This document shows positions 57,451 to 64,000 of a stretch of 64,000 nucleotides of DNA, piece after piece. Source of the DNA: Takakia lepidozioides (taxonomy: Eukaryota > Streptophyta > Takakiopsida > Takakiales > Takakiaceae); the NCBI GenBank assembly GCA_030704615.1, contig CM060733.1:14384001-14448000 (forward strand), given 5' to 3'. Made by a program: the position numbers and the translations under genes. Within the stretch, counting starts at the first letter, position 1. Each line of letters begins with the position of its first letter. The notes under the pieces were generated by a model that saw only the letters and a list, made by a program, of their open reading frames with translations, had not been told where the DNA came from and searched no databases.

Positions 57451-58704
57451 AGATGCCTTGGAACCTGATTCCTACACTGCATAGCGGGGCAGTTTTTGTT
57501 TGAGAGATCCTAGTTTTGCTTTAGCATTCTTGAACTCCTCTGAGCAGTTCTGCTACTCCTTCCCTTCTTTCCGAGACTCTTCCGAAAGCCACAATTCACA
57601 TGTAGACACTACACACTACAAGTCTCTGGTTAACTTTTAACTGCAGTAAGCGTAACCCAAACGATCTGTGATCTATGCAGCAACAATAAATCGGGAAATT
57701 CATTTACAACACAATGGCAGTGCCAGACGGATTTTTTATAGAAATTTCGCAAGTAAATGCGTCCACTTATTTTGAGTGGATCCGGCCTGCCCTGAAACTA
57801 ACCCTGGTTAGACAAGCAAGGGCGGATTTGTGGGTTCAACAACTGTGATCTGATAATGTTCAAGGATGGCGGATTTTCGCTGTTGGATGATGTGATGAAT
57901 ACTTGAGAAGTAATCGTGCAAAGGAGACGAGTCATTTTTATATCATATCTAAAAATCGATGCGACCTCATCTCCAGAGCGTGGATGATGCAATGTAAGCT
58001 TTTGATCTCGAAACAAAACTCGAAAACCTTGAACAGAGCTTAGGCTACTGTTCCAGAAGGAAATCACCTAGGTATCGGAATCCTGAATGATTGTAGAATG
58101 CTGTCAAACTCTAATTGCATACGATCACCAGCAGATGGTACTTACAGTAAACTCTCGATTCTCACACAGTTCTTGCCGAAATGAGCGATAGATCCACAAC
58201 TTCTGCTGATTCCGGACAGGCCAAAGAGATTCTTGTAACATTGTGCACTAGAAAAGTCTTACAACTTAGATTCATTCCAACCGCCTCCTTATTCTTGGAG
58301 TCTCGGTGATTTCTGGCAGATTGAATCAATATAATAGGAGCTCTTCAAACATCCTCCAACAAAACCATAAATCCAGCAATTTTCATCTGAACTTACAACA
58401 GAATCCATGAAAGGTCTAGCTGGTACCGACACATTGCTTTCCCCAAACGCCTCCCTATTAAAGCTTCCCTCTGTTCGCCGCATTAAATTCTCAGAGGGTC
58501 ACCCCTAACCCACTAAACAGAATCATGCGGGCACCTGCTCCATCCTCCTTTTCTCAACAGTACCCCTTCCCCGTGCAGTTCTCATTAATTTGCTAAAAGG
58601 ATAGATGGCTGAAAATTTGGATCTTCATTGAACTTGAAACACCGTGCACACCTTCCTTGAAACACTGCATACCTTCCTGATGTATCGCTGGGACACTCAT
58701 TGGC
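57451..58704. other. GAPN 3' flank / intergenic
   Basis: No gene, RNA or transposon end supported. Contains the 3' untranslated region of the minus-strand GAPN gene. Confidence 0.45.
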
Positions 58705-61700
58705 TTAGCCCATTGTGTATGTCGCCGAAGGAAAGTTCATCACGGTACTTTTGGTTTTGCACATCATGTTGATGCTGTTGGTGATGCCCTGTGACCCAAC
58801 GCCACTGTCTCGCAAGCCCTGGCCACAAAATTACATATATATTGCATGGGCCCAGTCAGAACTCACAAGAGAGAAAGAAACCACGATTTAAGGAAACAAG
58901 AAAGGAGGAACACTGTGTGTCAACAAACAAACAAACATCTAGATAATTACAAGTTAAAGATCATTGAAAGAAGAAATGAAATGAAATGAAATGGTGCTTT
59001 ATAACGTCCGCGGAAAGCTCATTGAAAGAAAGAATTTGTCGTCTCCGCTGGCACCAAGGATTTTTCGACCGTGGCGAGCAATTTGTGTGGGTGAGGGAGA
59101 GAGATCTGGAGGAGGGAAGAAAGCGAGAGATTATTATGTGACCTCCCATGAGAGAGAGGTCGAGGGATGCGGGGTGGGGCAAGAATACATCGGCATTCTG
59201 AAAGATGAACACACTTTAGAACTCATGAAGTTCAACCATCTTTGCCAGAATGATATGGTGTAAGAATGAAACCTGGAAGGGGAAGTGGTCAGGTCCGCGA
59301 CCAGGAGCAGAGTTGATCTGGATAGTTCCAGATTCCATGGCATCGCTTACCATCATGGCCTTGTCAAAACTTTTTGTGAACACACAGCCCTGCATCATCA
59401 ATACGATTCAATCCTCCAAGTCAAACCCGGTGTGCAGCTTCTAATGTGCACGAGAGAGTAGAATATTCAGCATCCCGAGGATGTCTACAACACTGTGCAC
59501 ATACATAATATGAACATAATTGGGAAAAAATTGCACAACTAAATTTTTCCAACGTCTCTCAACATCTTTCTCGAAGTAATGCATGGTCTACTGGTCAATT
59601 GTATCTAGATCTAGAATGAAGAGAATCCCTGCTAAAAGTACAGGCATTTATCTAAGTCGCAAAGGGATCAGACGACACATCACTTAGCTATGTACCTGTA
59701 CATAGCCTCACCTTAGCACTTTAGGCCACAAGAGACCATGACGTGATATATATGCAAGTGCACGATGTTGGTATTAAAGAAGCGACGCAGTACCTGGAGA
59801 GCGAAGTTGTTAGCATTGCAGTGGTGGATGCCTTCCTCCACAGTCTTGATGCGAATGACAGGCAGAATTGGCCCGAATGGCTCTTCCCAAGCAATCCGCA
59901 TATCGGGTCGAACATGGTCGATGAGAATTGGCCATATAAGGTTCCCCTCTCTCCTCCATTCCTAATGAGTCAAAATTTTGCACATCACTAGATAAGACAC
60001 TTCGGCTGAAATAGGTACACTTAAGCACCAAGTCAACTATAAGATCGATCAAATCTACATCATACTTTTTCTCTATCTAGATCAGTCTAGATCATTAATT
60101 TACAATTAAAAACTTCGATCCAATTGCGCACCTGGTGGAACCTAGCACCCTTGTGCCTCGCGTCTTGTACAAGGCCTTCAATGAAATTGGCTGAAGTCTC
60201 GCTGATCACAGGAGTGATGTCGCAGTCATCCTCAGGCATGCCTACAGTGAGCTTACCAAGCTTGGAATTTACCTTGCACACTAGCGCATCCGCAATGCTC
60301 TCCATTGCTAATACCACCTTAACAGCTGTGCACCGTTGTCCACTGCAACCAACCATGCAGAGAGTGGGAGGTTGATTCTTGAAAGCAATCAGCTAGCTAC
60401 TCTTTTACTGGATGTACTTGTACTCAAAATTGTATGGACTACTCAAACTTAAAAATAGTACATAGCTCGGTACACAGTTAAGTTATCGGATCATAAATCC
60501 TAGGACATTGAACAGCAGAAGAAGAACTTTACCTCACATAATTTACACGGATGATCCCCAATTGATACATACGTTGAAAACTTGCAAGAAAAATGACTGT
60601 GACTCGTGACAGACACTTCACGCACCTGTAAGAATATCCACCCTTGATGATATTGGTAGCAGCAAGCTCAAGATCAGCATCTTCAAGCACGATGCACGCA
60701 TCCTTGCCTCCCAGCTCCATTTGCAGCGGTATCATGCCTGCCTTCTTGGATATTGCTATCCCTGTGTCACAACCCCCTGTAAAACTGTTTGACACTCATG
60801 ACGAGGTCGTCAGTAATCTGTATGTAGAATGTTCAATACCATCACATCACAAACAAGTTCCAAGTCCTGAATTCATGGAAATGGTGTAGGGGCCATCAGA
60901 CAGAAAAGGGAATAAAATCAGATTCTGGATCAACATTTGGAACTGTAACCACGCATCATACCTTATACAATTTATTCCAGGATGCATGGTGAGAAAATCT
61001 CCAATATCAGCACCCTTGCCCGTCACTGCAGCGATCAAACCCTTTGGGAATCCTGCAAGATGAAAGGTATGGACCATATGCAAGCATGCCACTGCCCCCT
61101 GCAGACAGTCAACAGTGAGATTCGTGCGTGCACGCATCCTTAGGAAAAATACGTATGTATCGAATAAATTGTTCAATGTCCCTCAGGCGTACATGGATTG
61201 AAAGATGTCCAGATGGGTCTGAAGACTAGTTCAAAGTCTATACTTGAAAGGCTTTTTTTTTCTTTTTTTAATTTGACTGTAGATCGACCTCGCTTCCATC
61301 ATCTGCGCGACTGAGCATATTATGTCGATTTCACTGATCATGCAGCTTATCCACAGACAAGGCCCGAAGAGCACAAATAAAATAGCTATAGGGCTCCCAT
61401 GTAACGAAATGAACTCGGAAGTGAATCCTTAACATTTGAAAAGCTTCTAGAATGATGAACACAAATTAGCAAACGGTCATCCAGACTAAACTTGTGATAG
61501 TACCTGGGTGGGAGGCTTCAGAACAACAGCGTTTCCTGCAATGAGGGCAGGCCCCATCTTGGAGACAGCTAGATTGACAGGGTAGTTGAATGGAGGAATC
61601 GCAAGAACCACTCCTAGGGGAATCTGGATGTTCACAAGAGACACAAATCTTGCACATTTAATTTTAAATTAATTAAAAGATCGAAAGATATCTAGCAATC

Positions 61701-63321
61701 TTGCTCTCTCTCCTGAATCCTCGCTACAAGGAGAATTAAAAAAGAGTCGAGATGCCTCGTGCGTCGTTTGAACTAGGAGAGAAAGAAGAAGTTGCATATG
61801 TAACTAGTCCTGAATTTCAAGCAAAGGCTTTGGTACTACCTTGGACGAAAGACAATATTTGTTTCTGTCATTTCCTGGAAATGGGTCGGAAACCAAGAAC
61901 TTCCCCTCTGCCAGAATCCTGATCCCTTCCTCTGCTGTGTAGGCTATAAGATCACCAGAACGCACAACCTAGCACAGGCATAGCATGTATCGAAAGTGTT
62001 AGGAGACCATGCAACTCAATTGCACATGAAGCAGCCTATCGTCCTACTAAGGAAATTCAATTTCAAGATATAGATTTCTCGTGAACATTGACCTCAAGTC
62101 TAGGCGAGGTATCCCAGGATCCACGACAAGTTCATACATGTGGCTCAGACAAAGATGACACCGGCCGAAGTGAGAGGCTCTTTCCCCTAACTGCTAGTTC
62201 CCTCTTTCGGGGGGACTCAAGCATGTGCACCTTTTCAAGACAAGTCTTGCTGGACGTGAATTCGACACAATAGGTCTCTACATGAAAACCTGGGTTATGT
62301 ATTGAAGGGGCTCCTGTGTGGAAGAATGTAATCTAGGGAACACCCAATCCGAATGCCATGCACACGCTACACCAGCATCATCCATTCATGAACATCTCAC
62401 CTCCACTACTGCGTCTTTTAGAGCCTTCGCAACTTCTTTGACGAGACAATCTGCGATTGGCGCCTTTTGCTCTTTCATGATTACAGCTGCCCTGTGAAGT
62501 GCTTCTGCTCTTTTCCAGAGAGGGGTTTTGGCCCAAACTTTCTGTGCAGCTTTTGCACTGTCTATACACCTGTTCACCTCCTCCTGAGTGCAGGCTGCGG
62601 AAACACAAGTGCATAGTCAGGTTACTAACAAGGTGACCCGAATTAATCGTAAACGGCTGAAAAACTTGTGATAAATTATAAATAACGGAGCCTTTCTAGA
62701 TACCAGGTGCGAGTGCCGAGCTCTACTAGCTAGCCTGAGTCCTAACAGTTTCAAGATGTGAAGATAAGAGGACAGGACCCATCACACATCCAGTTGCCTC
62801 CGGGCAGCTACAAGCAGCTTCATACTTAGATCTCGGCGAAATGTAGTTATGATCAGGGGACTCCTTATGCACGTGCATACACTGATGCCCCCATGCAGCT
62901 TCCAAGTTGCAGGACGTACTCCTCCCAGTCGAAGTACGTCACGTTGATATATAGGTCTACAGGATTTCTTACACTGTACATAAACTCCTCACTTCGACTG
63001 ATTCTAACTTCAATGCTTGTCTCGGACACGATCATGAATCAGAGCCATACTAGCTCTAGATTGCTTCGGAGCTCCAGTTTTGCATACGTGATAGCTTAAA
63101 ATGTTGCAGATAAGAACATCGAAGACTTACCTGTCACATCCATATTGTACGCAGAATGTTGATGTTAACATGTTACCTTGCACTTTGAAGAGGGGCTTGC
63201 GAGTCGCGGGGTTGGAAATGCTGACAGATTGTCCTGAGCAGGACCTCTTCCACTCCCCGTCCACATAGTACTTGAAGACATCTCCGTCCAATATTTCTTT
63301 GAAGATGCCCTTCCCGGCCAT
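58705..63321 (-). CDS. GAPN: Non-phosphorylating NADP-dependent glyceraldehyde-3-phosphate dehydrogenase
   Basis: Cytosolic ALDH11-family enzyme oxidising glyceraldehyde-3-phosphate to 3-phosphoglycerate while making NADPH (EC 1.2.1.9). Ten exons, all phases consistent: 63177-63321, 62401-62594, 61840-61968, 61504-61623, 60962-61098, 60626-60784, 60132-60342, 59794-59961, 59273-59389 and 58705-58818, 497 residues, the usual length. The start [19 protein letters not shown] matches plant GAPN. Catalytic residues are Asn169 (PPFNYP), Glu265 (MELGGKD) and Cys299 (SGQRCTAVK). Later motifs: [32 protein letters not shown] and [15 protein letters not shown]. The last exon reads [19 protein letters not shown] and ends PSATYTMG. 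The cofactor loop FTGGCDTG has one residue more than I recall for angiosperm enzymes. Confidence 0.96.
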
Positions 63322-63412
63322 GGTGCTGGGGCCAAAGGCCCCACAACAACTACACCCCTGGTTCCTATTTTGACTCGTCGTTTTCGCCTGCTTTTAAAAT
63401 GAAGGCTAAGCC

Positions 63413-63426
63413 TCAAATATATAGAA
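63413..63426 (-). promoter_or_regulatory. TATA-like element upstream of GAPN
   Basis: ctatatatttgagg on the minus strand, about 95 bases before the GAPN ATG. Distance and sequence suit a plant TATA box, but no other core element confirms it. Confidence 0.35.
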
Positions 63427-64000
63427 GGAAAAACTAAAACACAGCTTCGTACCAAGAGGGGCGAGCTGATCTCGTGTTGTGCTAAATTGAGAACTGAAAT
63501 GAGCTGGAATCGAACTGATTTTTTTCCAAATCCTCAAGACTAGGTACAATCGGACAACTTGCACAAGGAAACATGCAGAGCTTGAAAACTACATGTTTGG
63601 ATGCCAAGAGGCGATGCCTTAACAACCAACTTTCTAACCATTGACCCATCCGACAAATCCCCATATTTCCTCATCAAATGAAACCCACAATGAGAGAAAT
63701 GCTTTTAAGCCAAGCAACTCGAAATCTACACAAACATGCGGAGAAAACTTGACGAAATGCTCGACACAATCGGCCCTAACGTGCCTTCCCGACCGTGGTT
63801 CCAAGGAAGGAAGAGGGGGTGCAAAAGCACAAAGACATGAAGAGGCAGATTTGAAAAGCTGGAAAGAGAAGGCCAAGCGGTAGGAAAACATGAAGAGGCA
63901 CATTTGAAGAGGCAGCAGCAAATCAAGAGGCATGTCTGAAAAGGCAGCAGGAAACCGTGATCGATGAATGCAGGACAAAGAATAAACGAATAGTGGAGAT
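63427..64000. other. GAPN upstream region
   Basis: No gene or repeat supported. Open frames on both strands are short and not coding-like. Presumably promoter-proximal DNA of GAPN. Confidence 0.4.

Overview
The window is nuclear DNA from a streptophyte (the green plant lineage). Genes have many GT-AG introns, and the families present are typical of that lineage: a class III peroxidase with all eight structural cysteines, a BLISTER-type PRC2 partner, a CLC-c-type anion channel, a plant cytosolic non-phosphorylating GAPDH (ALDH11/GAPN) and a plant-type separase. The long transposon-rich intergenic DNA and the divergence from angiosperm sequences recalled from memory suggest a charophycean alga (Chara-like) or a non-seed land plant. 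I cannot decide between these from sequence alone.

Layout: 221-7091 (+) is the C-terminal part of separase; I could join 14 phase-compatible exons, and the N-terminal part lies off the left edge. 8581-9814 (-) is an unrecognised conserved-looking gene. 9.8-19.6 kb is a transposon graveyard: a decayed hAT-like element with another inverted-repeat element inside it, an RPS2 pseudogene, GTCTG-rich arrays, an AT-rich block, a 300-bp inverted-repeat element, and a diverged copy of the neighbouring gene's first exon. 19687-21159 (-) is a complete three-exon secretory peroxidase. 22.4-29.6 kb is again mobile DNA: a TA-flanked inverted-repeat element, two hAT MITEs with perfect 8-bp target duplications, one long-TIR (Mutator-like) element, and tRNA-like SINE heads. 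31064-31849 (-) is a two-exon SIS-domain sugar-phosphate isomerase. 35512-39106 (+) is BLISTER. 41871-46585 (-) is a seven-exon CLC channel. 47733-55166 is one 7.4-kb hAT transposon with intact termini, a BED-finger transposase gene (one frameshift) and a nested, internally deleted LINE. 58705-63321 (-) is a complete ten-exon GAPN gene.

The host genes form no operon-like pathway: cell division (separase), cell wall/ROS (peroxidase), sugar phosphate (SIS), chromatin (BLI), anion transport (CLC) and cytosolic NADPH supply (GAPN) are single unrelated loci. The unifying story is the hAT family. The autonomous-like copy, two non-autonomous copies and one decayed copy share CAGTGTTGG-type termini. 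The three with intact flanks also share 8-bp target sites ending in AC. The large copy carries dense subterminal AACCGG/CCGGTT repeats, which look like transposase binding sites.
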